Source: Rodentolepis nana
Lineage: Eukaryota; Platyhelminthes; Cestoda; Cyclophyllidea; Hymenolepididae
Assembly: GCA_900617975.1 (NCBI GenBank)
Contig: UZAE01013018.1
Location: 8,616-27,795 of the forward strand
Reading direction: 5' to 3'
Length of the DNA stretch: 19,180 nucleotides
The translations under genes were made by a program, and so were the position numbers. Below are positions 18,421-19,180 of the stretch, in pieces (position 1 is the stretch's first letter; each line of letters starts with the position of its first letter). The notes under the pieces are model-generated. The model searched no databases and had not been told where the DNA came from. It saw nothing but the letters and a program-made list of their open reading frames with translations.

Positions 18421-19147
18421 GCAATCCGCTACAATCTAGAAGTAGGTTAACTGGAAGGGAAAATTCAACTCAGAGTAAAATCGATAATAAAAGTAGAGTC
18501 ATTCTTTTTATGAGAATAAACACGATTTCTCCTTTATTGTCACTATTAATAAATTAAGTATAAACAAAAAATTAAAGGGAACTGAAAACAGTTATTATTA
18601 TTATTAGCAATGCGTCTCAATAAACGTTAGTTATCAATTTATTCAAGAAGGGTATCAAAGTGTCTCTGTGTGATCTGAATTAATCACTTTAATACATAAC
18701 CACGATCACATTTTAAAGCCTAGGAGGTGTTTCAATAAAGTATTCAAATGTAAAAACATGTCCATCGTATATATCCTCTGATGACCAAAATCGTTAGCAA
18801 ATAATTCTCCATTAAAATGGAAGAATTTTTATAATCCCCATTCATCACTTCAAAATTAATTCTAAATGTAGTTCTACTCTACGGCCCAAGGAGATGTAGG
18901 CTTATTATTGGCACTTCGTGTAAATTTTCTAAATTACTAGTCTTGAAAGTTCTGTTAACAATGACTCAACTGAGCCATCGCAATCGATAAATGCTGATGA
19001 ATTTGAAATTGGTCACAAGTAATTAAAGAAGTTGAAGATAGATTAACTTTGACTTAAGAAATTTAGATAGGTAAGCAATATACGCTTTCCAATTTGGGAT
19101 AAGAATTTACTTAATGAATTAATTCAGTTCTGAGCACAGATTGAAAA
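18421..19147. other. Intergenic, nothing recognised
   Basis: AT-rich unique sequence between the tandem array and SINE copy 10. It includes a short ATT triplet run at about 18593-18606. Confidence 0.45.
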
Positions 19148-19180
19148 TTTATTTATTTCAAATGGCAGGCATTTTGATAG
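19148..19180 (-). mobile_element. SINE-like repeat, copy 10 (cut by the window end)
   Basis: ATTTATTTATTTCAAATGGCAGGCATTTTGATAG matches the 3' end of the family in antisense, nearly identical to the start of copy 4. The rest lies outside the window. Confidence 0.85.

Overview
This looks like nuclear DNA from a flatworm, probably a parasitic one and possibly a tapeworm. It is AT-rich, has short GT-AG introns, encodes animal-type proteins (a TLDc protein and Mediator subunit MED6), and carries many copies of a short interspersed repeat. The phylum is inferred from gene style and from the likelihood of trans-splicing; nothing here proves it.

Genes are concentrated in the first 3.6 kb. A plus-strand gene (300-2514, 5' end outside the window) encodes the C-terminal half of an OXR1/NCOA7/TLDC2-type TLDc protein in four recognisable exons. 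Tail to tail with it, on the minus strand, is a complete MED6 gene (3414-2674) with a very short last exon that single-ORF prediction would miss. Immediately upstream of MED6, on the same strand and in the same frame, is a 51-residue single-pass membrane protein. Its stop codon is three bases from the MED6 start, which suggests a dicistronic unit.

The remaining ~15.5 kb is mostly non-coding. Its dominant feature is a ~320 bp SINE-like retroelement present about ten times in both orientations. Three copies have clean 13-15 bp target-site duplications. Members share two internal inverted repeats, a homopolymer C/G run and an ATAAAT-rich 3' tail. In antisense the 5' end reads as a consensus splice donor (GAG/GTAAGT). 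Most moderately long ORFs here are translations of this repeat and are not genes.

Other items are a compact heat-shock-type promoter with five HSE units, CCAAT and a TATA-like box (minus strand, ~9955-10012) with no recognisable coding sequence after it; a possible exon resembling part of RNA polymerase III subunit RPC5 (10841-11003); two small candidate coding units (13413-13699 and 17351-17515); a GC-richer block of unknown origin (11290-11745); and a degenerate ~44 bp tandem array with a ~100 bp higher-order duplication (18015-18420).
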